A stretch of 24,720 bases of DNA, taken from a virus. A model generated the notes under the pieces. That model searched no databases. It saw only the letters and a program-made list of their open reading frames with translations, and was not told where the DNA came from. Below are positions 7,259 to 13,602 of this stretch, piece after piece. A program made the translations under genes and the position numbers. The stretch is taken from positions 1 to 24,720 of the IMG/VR virus record IMGVR_UViG_3300015245_000074; one strand, 5' to 3'. Within the stretch, counting starts at the first letter, position 1, and each line of letters starts with the position of its first letter.

Positions 7259-7699
7259 TTACGCGGTTCCCTTCGATTTAGACGCAACGCGCTTCTCCAA
7301 CTTGAAAGCATTCCATCTTGCCGACCGGCATTCCGGAGAGCAAAACTTCGTATGAGCCTTCCGAGGAGAAAATACCGTCTTGCACTCCGGACACTCCACA
7401 TCTTTTAAATTACCCCACGTCCGGTCCGCTATAGCTATCGACCCATCAGGAAGCACCATTAATCCCAAAACGCCGATCCTGTGTTGTTCTGGGGTAAGGG
7501 ACGGAGGGAATATGCTGCCGTCCGCCGCGAGCCGGGCGGATTTCACATCAAAATAATAAACCTTCCCATCCTTGATGCCGATAACATCAATTGATCCGTG
7601 GGCGCTGACGTTACGAAATACTTCGTATCCGGAACTGAGCAAATAAGAGCATGCGCGCAGCTCAGAAATTGCGCCCCTGTGCTTGTCTATGACGGCCAT
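7259..7699 (-). CDS. PD-(D/E)XK nuclease-like protein with C-terminal zinc finger
   Basis: From ATG 7699, one base after the upstream stop, this is a 145-residue protein. A longer reading to 7765 would overlap the upstream gene and is disfavoured. The N-terminal part looks like a resolvase/Mrr-like fold: HRGAISELRA with E13, HGSIDVIGI with D38, and YYFDVKSA with D51 and K53. These supply the E-D-DxK site of PD-(D/E)XK nucleases. The C-terminal part has a zinc-binding CPEC...FCSPEC (C103, C106, C120, C124), like the fingers attached to phage HNH enzymes. It probably acts in DNA recombination or repair. The substrate is unknown. Confidence 0.75.
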   Translation of the reverse strand: MAVIDKHRGAISELRACSYLLSSGYEVFRNVSAHGSIDVIGIKDGKVYYFDVKSARLAADGSIFPPSLTPEQHRIGVLGLMVLPDGSIAIADRTWGNLKDVECPECKTVFSPRKAHTKFCSPECRSARWNAFKLEKRVASKSKGTA

Positions 7700-7700
7700 A

Positions 7701-8495
7701 TCAGGCGTTCCCGGCAGGCTTGGTTTGAGTAAAATAACTGTCGGCTTCCTCGCGCGTTTTCTCACGACTCGCGGCCAGCGTAGCTCGCGTCACCGGGGTT
7801 GCTACCGGTTTCCGGGGCGGCGCATCGGCCTTGGGCGCCTTCGCATCCGCCTTGGCGTCCTTATCCGCCTTCTTGATCAGAACGCGCTCAGCGGGCACGC
7901 CAGCGGCTTCCAGAAGGTCCGGCGTCTTGGGCTTCGCGGGCCGGCCGCGCCTGCCCTTGGGCTTGCCGACCTTCGCCGCAGCCTTTTTGCCACTCTTGTT
8001 CGCCTTCGCGGCCTTGGCGTCCAGCTTGCCGATGCCGGCCTTGACCTGGCGCTCCTGTTCCGCGTGGTAGCCATCCATGAAAGCGGCGTGCTGGGGCGTC
8101 GATGGATCATATTTCGGAACCGCAGCCTCATTCTTCATGGCCATGCTCTGACCCTCTCGGAATGCCCGATCAACGGCTGGCGTCCGGTCGCCATCGAGGA
8201 ACAACGAAAGCTGGTCGCCGATGTCGGCGTCGGAGTATGCGGCCGCGAGCAGACGGTTCGCCATCTCGGCCTTGAACTCGGCCTCGCCCTCGGGGGTTTG
8301 CAGCAACAGCGAGATTTTGATCTGCTGCAGGGAGAACCCAGCCTCTTTGGCCTCTTTCAGGTACTGGCGCCGCTTGGCCGCCGCCGACTTCGCCCGCTCG
8401 TCCAGCGAGTAGAAGTGGTCGCGCATCTCAATGAAGGTTTTCTTCATTTCTGGGTCAACGATGTTGTCGGTTTTCGCTACTTTGGTTCGGGCCAC
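7701..8495 (-). CDS. GapR-like / RMF-like phage protein with Lys-Ala-rich tail
   Basis: This 264-residue protein has a GTG start with AGAGG seven bases upstream. Residues about 15-95 (FIEMRDHFYSLDERAKSAAA, YLKEAKEAGFSLQQIK) resemble the DUF2312/GapR pattern of alphaproteobacterial nucleoid-associated proteins. Residues about 105-155 (AFREGQSMAM, then AAFMDGYHAEQ) resemble RMF-like segments seen in rhizobial phage proteins. The rest is a long K/A/P-rich, probably disordered tail containing GRRGRPAKPK, an AT-hook-like sequence. A DNA-binding role is likely. Both domain assignments are by eye and only moderately certain. Confidence 0.55.
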   Translation of the reverse strand: MARTKVAKTDNIVDPEMKKTFIEMRDHFYSLDERAKSAAAKRRQYLKEAKEAGFSLQQIKISLLLQTPEGEAEFKAEMANRLLAAAYSDADIGDQLSLFLDGDRTPAVDRAFREGQSMAMKNEAAVPKYDPSTPQHAAFMDGYHAEQERQVKAGIGKLDAKAAKANKSGKKAAAKVGKPKGRRGRPAKPKTPDLLEAAGVPAERVLIKKADKDAKADAKAPKADAPPRKPVATPVTRATLAASREKTREEADSYFTQTKPAGNA

Positions 8496-8498
8496 GGG

Positions 8499-8720
8499 TT
8501 ATCCTCTCGGTTGATACGATATTTTGGAGCACTCCGAACAATAGACGCTCCCGGAGGCGGCGTCTTTATCACAAAACCGGAAATCGGGCGCGCGGGTATC
8601 GCCGATTGGGAAACGGCACTGCGAATTATCCCCGCCGGGTGCCCCGCGCAGGGCCACGACCGCATCGAATACCTCGGATGGCACGACCTCGCCCTCGCAG
8701 TAAAACCAGACCTTGTTCAT
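8499..8720 (-). CDS. Small protein with GcrA C-terminal (sigma-interaction)-like domain
   Basis: This 73-residue protein carries the pattern of the C-terminal domain of GcrA, the alphaproteobacterial cell-cycle regulator: CRFPIGDTRAPDFRFC (C35-C50), then VYCSEC (C61, C64) and ISYQPRG at the end. In GcrA the last ligand is usually His (YCxxH); here it is Cys. The GcrA N-terminal DNA-binding HTH is absent, replaced by about 30 unrelated residues. In GcrA this domain contacts sigma-70. The phage protein could therefore bind the host sigma factor and compete with or mimic GcrA; that function is inferred. It begins immediately after the upstream stop (TAG-ATG). Confidence 0.72.
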   Translation of the reverse strand: MNKVWFYCEGEVVPSEVFDAVVALRGAPGGDNSQCRFPIGDTRAPDFRFCDKDAASGSVYCSECSKISYQPRG

Positions 8721-8894
8721 CTAGGCATCCAATATGAGAACTGCCGCTCTTTTGCGGCATCGGGCGATTTGCTCTGAGGATAATTCATCCATAAGGCACT
8801 CGTTCTCAAGAACGATCTTCGTATTTCCAGATCGGAGAGCGTCAAGATTATCCTGCAATTCCGGACAAATCCAAAGAGCTATTGTACGCCTCAT
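8721..8894 (-). CDS. Small hypothetical protein
   Basis: This 57-residue protein begins MRRTIALWICPELQDNLDAL and ends CRKRAAVLILDA. The ATG at 8894 overlaps the stop of the repressor gene (ATGA) and is preferred over an upstream start inside that gene. No family is recognised. It is the second gene of the leftward operon, in the position where many phages encode small regulators or host-takeover proteins. Confidence 0.65.
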   Translation of the reverse strand: MRRTIALWICPELQDNLDALRSGNTKIVLENECLMDELSSEQIARCRKRAAVLILDA

Positions 8895-9109
8895 GACGGG
8901 ACCTTCCATATATCGCCGAATTCGAGGCCGGTCAGCTTTTTGAGCTGCTCGGCGTATTTCAGGGGAATGCCAAGGCGCTCCCATGCGTCCACGGTCGCCC
9001 GGCTTTGGCCCAATGCCCTCCCCAGTCGGCTTTTGGCCCCGTGGCGCTTTCCATCCTCATAAAATTGCTTGAGGATTTTCTCATACCCAATCGTCCTGAT
9101 CTTTGCCAT
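8891..9109 (-). CDS. Cro/YdaS-like helix-turn-helix repressor
   Basis: This 72-residue protein is almost entirely one HTH domain: LGRALGQSRATVDAWERLG is the helix-turn-helix, followed by IPLKYAEQLKKLTGL as in YdaS/Cro-type regulators. It is the first gene of the leftward operon and is divergent from the rightward operon, the classical location of a phage switch repressor. No Shine-Dalgarno sequence precedes the ATG. The predicted promoter places the transcript start at or next to the ATG, suggesting leaderless translation. It probably binds the inverted repeats at 9114-9125 and 9156-9168. Confidence 0.85.
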   Translation of the reverse strand: MAKIRTIGYEKILKQFYEDGKRHGAKSRLGRALGQSRATVDAWERLGIPLKYAEQLKKLTGLEFGDIWKVPS

Positions 9110-9113
9110 GCAC

Positions 9114-9125
9114 GGTTTCTAAACC
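9114..9125. promoter_or_regulatory. Putative repressor operator overlapping the -10 box
   Basis: GGTTTCTAAACC is a perfect inverted repeat (5-base arms, 2-base centre) that covers the -10 element of the leftward promoter. Binding here would block transcription of the repressor's own operon. It shares GTTT...AAAC arms with the repeat at 9156-9168. Confidence 0.6.
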
Positions 9126-9144
9126 ATCCCCAATAAAATGTCAA
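9116..9144 (-). promoter_or_regulatory. Leftward early promoter
   Basis: Reading leftward there is a perfect -35 TTGACA (9144-9139), a 17-base spacer, and a -10 TAGAAA (9121-9116, four of six consensus bases). The ATG of the repressor begins seven bases after the -10 box, so the transcript is predicted to start at about the first base of the start codon. Confidence 0.7.
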
Positions 9145-9155
9145 AATAACTATTG

Positions 9156-9168
9156 CGTTTCCGAAACG
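9156..9168. promoter_or_regulatory. Putative second operator
   Basis: CGTTTCCGAAACG is a perfect inverted repeat with 6-base arms and one central base. It lies upstream of the leftward -35. It also lies between a weak rightward -35-like TTGCGT (9153-9158) and -10-like TATTGA (9176-9181), so it could control rightward transcription. Confidence 0.55.
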
Positions 9169-9231
9169 ACGCGATTATTGATAGGGGCACATTCACAAGG
9201 GCACGGCGCCCTCGCCCAACGGGAGAATAGA

Positions 9232-9429
9232 ATGATTATCGAAACCTCAGACAACCGCTTTTACGACGTTTGGGAAGTCGGCGCGCATGGCCTTGAGCAT
9301 TGCTGGTACGGCTATAGCGTCAAGAAAACCCGCGAGGGCTTCAAGCCCACCGCCGCCGCAATCCGCGCTCGCGCCGCCGCCCGCCCCGAATTGATCCGCA
9401 AGGCCGCAACCCGCGTGGTGGAGGCGTGA
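9232..9429 (+). CDS. Small hypothetical protein, first gene of the rightward operon
   Basis: This 65-residue protein begins MIIETSDNRFYDVWEVGAHG. GGGAG lies eight bases upstream of the ATG, which decides this start over a longer reading through the control region. The first half is aromatic-rich (FYDVW, CWYGY). The second half is a basic Ala/Arg-rich helix. No known family is recognised. Its end overlaps the next tiny gene (GTGA). Confidence 0.72.
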   Translation: MIIETSDNRFYDVWEVGAHGLEHCWYGYSVKKTREGFKPTAAAIRARAAARPELIRKAATRVVEA

Positions 9430-9515
9430 CCTCCGCCGCCCGCATCCAGTCTTTCATCATCGCCGCTGCGGCCCTCGCCGTGGCTTGGCTCATCACAATG
9501 GGAGTGTTTCTGTGA
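9426..9515 (+). CDS. Tiny single-pass membrane protein
   Basis: The 29-codon ORF starts at GTG and overlaps the previous and following genes by GTGA on both sides. The product has a short N-terminus (TSAARIQS) and one hydrophobic helix (FIIAAAALAVAWLITMGVFL). The strict overlap pattern argues that it is translated. Function is unknown. Confidence 0.55.
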   Translation: MTSAARIQSFIIAAAALAVAWLITMGVFL

Positions 9516-9670
9516 TCATCGGATGGCAGATACTCTCGGGGTTTTTGGTGTCAATTATATTTATGGCGCTCACCAACCCCGAAGATTTAAGCCATCCGGG
9601 AATAGTTCTCGCAGGCGCTTTCTGTTTTGGTTCAATAATTGGAGGTCAAATTGCCATCTACTTCAAATAA
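9512..9670 (+). CDS. Small membrane protein
   Basis: This is a 52-residue product from GTG 9512, which overlaps the upstream stop. Two hydrophobic segments (ILSGFLVSIIFMAL and IVLAGAFCFGSIIGGQIAIY) are joined by a short polar loop with NPEDLSHP, giving a two-helix hairpin. It could be a small holin-like or host-membrane-acting protein, but its early position gives no direct support. No family is recognised. Confidence 0.6.
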   Translation: MIIGWQILSGFLVSIIFMALTNPEDLSHPGIVLAGAFCFGSIIGGQIAIYFK

Positions 9671-9860
9671 AAATACGGGCACATGGCCCGACGAAATGGT
9701 CCGGCTTCTCAGCGACGACCCGCCGCGACCGGAAAGAGAGCCGAACGCGCTTGATGCGGCGGCCAGCGTCGCCATGATGATCGCCGAATACGCATCCTAC
9801 GCGATCATCTTCGGCGCAATCGTCGCGGCTTGGTTTCTCACGCCAGCGGGGATGCAATGA
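9651..9860 (+). CDS. Small membrane protein with polar N-terminus
   Basis: The 69-residue product starts at TTG 9651, chosen because GGAGG lies five bases upstream. This places the start inside the previous gene. The first 35 residues are polar and acidic. One hydrophobic helix follows (YASYAIIFGAIVAAWFL). The end overlaps the next gene as ATGA. Function is unknown. Confidence 0.55.
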   Translation: MPSTSNKNTGTWPDEMVRLLSDDPPRPEREPNALDAAASVAMMIAEYASYAIIFGAIVAAWFLTPAGMQ

Positions 9861-9976
9861 TCTACGTTCTGTCGGGTATGTGCGCGATTGCGCTGTCTTG
9901 GATGATTTTGTTTGGTTGTGCACCAAAGGTTGTCGGGGGCACATTGGCACAATGCTTCGCGAAATGGACAAAGTGA
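9857..9976 (+). CDS. Tiny membrane protein, possible lipoprotein
   Basis: This 39-residue product has a hydrophobic N-terminal segment (MIYVLSGMCAIALSWMILFG) followed by Cys (LFGC), which resembles a lipobox although no basic n-region precedes it. A short polar tail ends AKWTK. It overlaps the upstream gene by ATGA. The lipoprotein reading is tentative. Confidence 0.5.
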   Translation: MIYVLSGMCAIALSWMILFGCAPKVVGGTLAQCFAKWTK

Positions 9977-9985
9977 GGCGAGCTA

Positions 9986-10147
9986 GTGAGTAAAGACATC
10001 GGCCCGCGCGAGGCGCAACTCAAAATACTGGCCGCGCAAACCCGCGCCGGTAAAAACGCGCGGGCCAAGCCGACGATTGAAGCCCTCAAGGCAATGGTCG
10101 CAGAGGCGGCGAAGAAAACTGGAAAAGGTCGAAAGGCCAAAAAATGA
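9986..10147 (+). CDS. Small basic protein
   Basis: This 53-residue product starts at GTG 9986, with GAGGCGA upstream. It is a single highly basic helical protein (AQTRAGKNARAKPTIEALKA, then a KKTGKGRKAKK tail), suggesting nucleic-acid binding. It ends in an ATGA overlap with the next gene. No family is recognised. Confidence 0.55.
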   Translation: MSKDIGPREAQLKILAAQTRAGKNARAKPTIEALKAMVAEAAKKTGKGRKAKK

Positions 10148-10230
10148 AATATCCGACGGTCGGCGGATTTATAATGGGGCTTGGCATTGGGTTTGGCATC
10201 GCCCTAGTTTTGGTTGGCCATTGCTCGTGA
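10144..10230 (+). CDS. Tiny membrane protein
   Basis: This is a 28-residue product with a glycine-rich hydrophobic helix (GGFIMGLGIGFGIALVLVG) ending HCS. It overlaps the genes on both sides by four bases (ATGA and GTGA), the main evidence that it is real. Confidence 0.5.
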   Translation: MKYPTVGGFIMGLGIGFGIALVLVGHCS

Positions 10231-10640
10231 GCCAAGTCCGCGCGCGCCAACCCAGGTTGCTGGATTCCGGCTTTCTCCGCTTCCTGCGGAGGCTGCCATG
10301 CTGTTGCGGGTGCAACCGCGCGGCACCGAGCGAAGCCGCCCATATTCGGCTAGGGTTTTTCGCTATGGGCATCAAGCCCCACGACAAGGACGCCGTGCCG
10401 CTCAACGGATGGTGCCATCGGATGGCCCCCGACAGCCAGCACGCCGACGAGACCGCATTTTGGGAACGGCGCGGGATTGACCCGTTCGACATCGCCGCCA
10501 CGCTCTACGCTGAATACGGAGGCGACGGGGGCCACGCGAGAAAACCCCGCACCACTATCAAGCCGCGCTTGCCGAAAGAGGCGCGGACCAAAATCAAATC
10601 CCGAGGATTCGGGCCGCAGAAAAGGAAGTTTTCAAAATGA
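10227..10640 (+). CDS. HNH-type putative nuclease (DUF968-like)
   Basis: From GTG 10227, overlapping the preceding stop, this is a 137-residue protein; longer readings pass through upstream genes in the wrong frame. It carries a Cys cluster (PCCCGCN, 24-30), EAAHIR with H39, KPHDKDAVPLNGWCHR with H64, and QHADETAFWERRGIDP followed by a helix. This is the pattern of small phage HNH proteins that accompany recombination genes. It probably acts in recombination or repair. It overlaps the DUF6283 gene by ATGA. Confidence 0.7.
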   Translation: MSQVRARQPRLLDSGFLRFLRRLPCCCGCNRAAPSEAAHIRLGFFAMGIKPHDKDAVPLNGWCHRMAPDSQHADETAFWERRGIDPFDIAATLYAEYGGDGGHARKPRTTIKPRLPKEARTKIKSRGFGPQKRKFSK

Positions 10641-10963
10641 CATGGAAACTCAAGCGCACCGTGCAGTGCGAGAAATGCCCGTGGCGCGTTGACGTGGACC
10701 CGCACGATATCCCGAATGGTTATTGCGAGCGGAAGCACGCTACCCTAGCCGAAACCATTGCGGCCCCCGGCGACTTTCGCGGTTCCGGCAAAGCAATGGC
10801 CTGCCACGAAAGTCACGACGCGCACTGCATCGGATGGCTGATGAACCAGCTTGGCGACGGCAACAACATCGGCCTGCGCATCCGAATGATATCTTGCGAG
10901 AATGCTGGAAAAATCCGCCTTAAAGGCGAGCAACACCCCACGTTTGAGGACACATTGCCATGA
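10637..10963 (+). CDS. DUF6283-like zinc-binding protein
   Basis: This 108-residue protein has CEKCPWRVDVDPHDIPNGYC near the N-terminus, ETIAAP, then MACHESHDAHCIGWL and a GLRIRM strand. This is the arrangement of DUF6283 proteins found in phages and actinobacteria. Conserved Cys and His suggest a metal site. Function is unknown. It is translationally coupled on both sides by ATGA overlaps. Confidence 0.68.
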   Translation: MTWKLKRTVQCEKCPWRVDVDPHDIPNGYCERKHATLAETIAAPGDFRGSGKAMACHESHDAHCIGWLMNQLGDGNNIGLRIRMISCENAGKIRLKGEQHPTFEDTLP

Positions 10964-11955
10964 GCGACCCCACAACCACTGTTATCCGCGATAACGATTC
11001 GTTTGAATGGTGGCAGAATGCCCTCGCCGGCACCCGAGGCCAGATATCGGCCGACTCGCCCGAGAGCGGCTTTTACCGCCAGAAGCGCAAGGACGGCACA
11101 TTCGAACCCGTCGCCTACTGGAAAGACGCCGAGACCGGCGAGCAACGGTGCCATATCAACGGCAAGCAACCGCGCGACCCGCTTCGCATATACGAGGTCT
11201 GGGTTCATGCTGCCCGCAATCCCATCCCATCGGAATGGTACTGGTCCAAAATCGACGGCATGGGCTGGCCTGACAACGATACTAGCGCCGCCGCGACCGC
11301 CAAAGGCCCCGAGGTCGACCCAGATGCGGACCCGGCCGGTTCTCTCAAGGCCGAGATCGCCGCCGCGCGGGCTGGCCTGGACGCCTACAAGGTCATCGAG
11401 AGCGACGAAGCCGCAGCTCGAGCTCAGACCCTCCGCAGCGCCCTCACCGGATTGAGCGGCAAGGCCACCAAGGCATATGAAGCTTTGAACCGGCCGCTGC
11501 TGGACGAGCAAAGGCGCATTCGGGAGGTCTGGTTTCCAATCCGAGATGACGCCGCGAATGGCGCGGACACCATCCGGAAGGCTTTGGGCGCGTGGGAAGA
11601 TACGAAACGCGAGGCCGCCCGCAAGGCGCAGGCCGAAACCGATCGGAAGGCCGCCGAACACGCTGCGGCCGTCCGTAGCGCGGAGGAGGCGAACCAGCCC
11701 CCGCCTCCTCCGCCACCGCCCCCAGTCGCGCCGAACATGCCAGCACCATCCGCGCAGATCAAAGGTGGCAGCGGCCGTACGGCGAGTGTCCGCACCAAGA
11801 AAGTCGTGACCAAAATCGACTTGCTCAAAGCATGGGAGCAATTCGGCGGAATGCCCGAAGTCTACAACGTGCTTTTGAACCTTGCACAGAGGGCCGTAGA
11901 CGCAGGGATAGATACACCGTGCGCAACCGTGGAAGAAAAGGCAGATGTGAGATGA
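10960..11955 (+). CDS. Phage protein with coiled coil and polyproline linker
   Basis: The first ~110 residues of this 331-residue protein (EWWQNALAGTRGQI, VHAARNPIPSEWYWSKIDGM) look like a folded domain. Residues about 125-240 are Ala-, Glu- and Arg-rich and probably a long coiled coil (KREAARKAQAETDRKAAEHA). A run of nine prolines follows, and then a C-terminal segment with KVVTKIDLLKAWEQFGGMPE. It lies upstream of the annealing-protein gene and may belong to the recombination set. No family is recognised, and a structural role cannot be excluded. Confidence 0.75.
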   Translation: MSDPTTTVIRDNDSFEWWQNALAGTRGQISADSPESGFYRQKRKDGTFEPVAYWKDAETGEQRCHINGKQPRDPLRIYEVWVHAARNPIPSEWYWSKIDGMGWPDNDTSAAATAKGPEVDPDADPAGSLKAEIAAARAGLDAYKVIESDEAAARAQTLRSALTGLSGKATKAYEALNRPLLDEQRRIREVWFPIRDDAANGADTIRKALGAWEDTKREAARKAQAETDRKAAEHAAAVRSAEEANQPPPPPPPPPVAPNMPAPSAQIKGGSGRTASVRTKKVVTKIDLLKAWEQFGGMPEVYNVLLNLAQRAVDAGIDTPCATVEEKADVR

Positions 11956-12278
11956 GAGCCAAGTATGTCAGCATAGAAGTGGCAAGCGCGCGTGGCATAG
12001 CCCAGCGATGGGAACGCGAGCGCGTCAGGGGCGGTAAATGGATTCGTGAAGGCGACCAAGGTATTTGCGAAAATCTCTGCGCCCTCGGCGACAATCCATC
12101 TATCAGCGCCGCTGCCGATATCATTGGGAACAAGTCTTGGACCTATTTGTCGTGCGCTGGATGCTCAGACTACATTGAGCGCGGTGTTCGCATGGGTGCA
12201 GACTACGAAGAGGGCAAAATCTATTGCTCCACGTGCATAAACGAGGCTCACCAAATCATTTCCGGTCTAGGGGCATAA
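11952..12278 (+). CDS. Small zinc-ribbon-like hypothetical protein
   Basis: From ATG 11952, overlapping the preceding stop (ATGA), this is a 108-residue protein. The N-terminal half is basic (ASARGIAQRWERERVRGGKW). The C-terminal half has paired cysteines LSCAGC and IYCSTC, which could bind zinc. Its neighbours are recombination genes. The function is unknown. Confidence 0.65.
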   Translation: MRAKYVSIEVASARGIAQRWERERVRGGKWIREGDQGICENLCALGDNPSISAAADIIGNKSWTYLSCAGCSDYIERGVRMGADYEEGKIYCSTCINEAHQIISGLGA

Positions 12279-12279
12279 A

Positions 12280-13602
12280 ATGCCTAGGCCAAAGGGTTCC
12301 AAGAACAAACCGAAGGACGCATCAATGACCAAGAACGAAGTCGCCATCGTTGACCATGTGCCGCAAGGCAAGATGATGCTTCTCGACTATATGGCCGACA
12401 AGTACTCCCTCAACCCGGACGAATTCAGCAGGACAGTTCGCGCCGTGTGCGGGATGCCGACCGCCACGCCGGAACAGTTCGCGGCGTTCCTGCTGGTCGC
12501 CAAAACTTACGACCTCAACCCTCTCATCAAGGAAATCTACGCATTCCCAGCCAAGGGCGGCGGCATCGTCCCCATCGTGTCAATCGATGGGTGGGTGAAC
12601 CTCGTCAACTCGCACCCGATGTGCAACGGCTACCAGTTCGAGCCGGAGCATACGGCGGACGGCAAGCTGGTTTCCTTCACTTGCACCATGCACCGCAAGG
12701 ACCGCGAATATCCCGTCAACGTCACCGAATACCTGAGTGAGTGCAAGCGCGCCACGGACCCGTGGAAGATGGAGCATCGGATGCTGCGCCACAAATCCAT
12801 GATTCAGGCGGCACGATACGCATTCGGCTTTGCCGGCATCTACGACCCTGATGAAGGCGAGAAAATCGCCGCAGGCGGCGTCATTCATGACGCGGGACCT
12901 CCCCGTCAGGTTAATGTGCCGCCCGATCAACCAAAGCAAATCGAGGCCACGGCGAACAAGCCCGAGCCGGAGCCCGAGGAAGCCCGCGACGGCACCCCGC
13001 CGCCGCGTCAGCCGAAGGAGGCCAAGTCCGACCCGATCAGTTCCGGTCCGCCGCGCACCACGGCGCCGAAAGCGGCGACACCGAAGGACGATGGGCCGTC
13101 CGATCTGGGACCGCAGCCGCACAAAATCCCAGGTACGGGCGAGACATTTGAAACGTGGACTGAAAAATTCATCACGATGATAAACACATCGCCCGATAAG
13201 GCTACACTGCTCAAGTGGTCGGATTTGAACGCCGACCCTCTAGCGCGGCTGGCAAAGGGCAAGCCGAGTTGCAATGCGAAGGTGAATTCGGCACTCAAGC
13301 GAGCGGCAGAACAGTTCGCCTATGAACAGGGAAAGGCCGACGCCAAGGCCGCGAAGAAAGCCGCGCCGCCTGCCGATATGGACGCGCCCGGAGATATGGA
13401 CGGCGACGCGACCGACGCACCGACCGACCCCGAGGCAATCTTGAAGGCCATCGACGGCGAACTTGATGCCGTTGACGATCCTGACATGCTTCAAAGCGTA
13501 TGGGACGAAGTTTGTGAACCGCTGGTAGCGAAACTCGACTTCCCGCCGGACCAAGACGCGGCTCAAGGGTTGTACCGAAAGCATGAACAGAGGCTGTCAT
13601 AA
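12280..13602 (+). CDS. bet: Bet/RecT-family single-strand annealing protein
   Basis: This 440-residue protein would anneal complementary single strands during phage recombination. The core (residues about 20-215) shows the Bet signature: FLLVAKTYDLNPLIKEIYAF, GGIVPIVSIDGWVNLVN, a beta strand with YPVNVTEYLSECKR, and PWKMEHRMLRHKSMIQAARY. Residues about 220-280 are Pro- and Lys-rich and probably disordered. The C-terminal 150 residues are acidic, with a small folded segment ETFETWTEKFITMIN. The start at 12280 has a weak ribosome site. ATG 12325, preceded by GAAGGA, is an alternative that removes the basic AT-hook-like PRPKGSKNKP. A DnaQ-like exonuclease lies 1.1 kb downstream. Confidence 0.88.
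   Translation: MPRPKGSKNKPKDASMTKNEVAIVDHVPQGKMMLLDYMADKYSLNPDEFSRTVRAVCGMPTATPEQFAAFLLVAKTYDLNPLIKEIYAFPAKGGGIVPIVSIDGWVNLVNSHPMCNGYQFEPEHTADGKLVSFTCTMHRKDREYPVNVTEYLSECKRATDPWKMEHRMLRHKSMIQAARYAFGFAGIYDPDEGEKIAAGGVIHDAGPPRQVNVPPDQPKQIEATANKPEPEPEEARDGTPPPRQPKEAKSDPISSGPPRTTAPKAATPKDDGPSDLGPQPHKIPGTGETFETWTEKFITMINTSPDKATLLKWSDLNADPLARLAKGKPSCNAKVNSALKRAAEQFAYEQGKADAKAAKKAAPPADMDAPGDMDGDATDAPTDPEAILKAIDGELDAVDDPDMLQSVWDEVCEPLVAKLDFPPDQDAAQGLYRKHEQRLS

Noticed and set aside
7683-8777. 364-codon + strand ORF opposite the GapR-like and GcrA-like genes
   Set aside because: It is a long shadow with Leu/Arg/Gly-rich sequence and no domains; the minus-strand genes have proper overlaps, starts and recognisable motifs.
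11697-11730. C-rich run as a structural DNA element
   Set aside because: It is explained by proline codons of the linker in the 10960-11955 gene.
10813-11841. 342-codon minus-strand ORF opposite the polyproline protein
   Set aside because: It is antisense to a gene that is tightly coupled to its neighbours by ATGA overlaps, and the translated sequence has only low-complexity content.
12580-13122. 180-codon minus-strand ORF opposite the annealing-protein gene
   Set aside because: It is a codon-bias shadow of a confidently recognised Bet/RecT gene.
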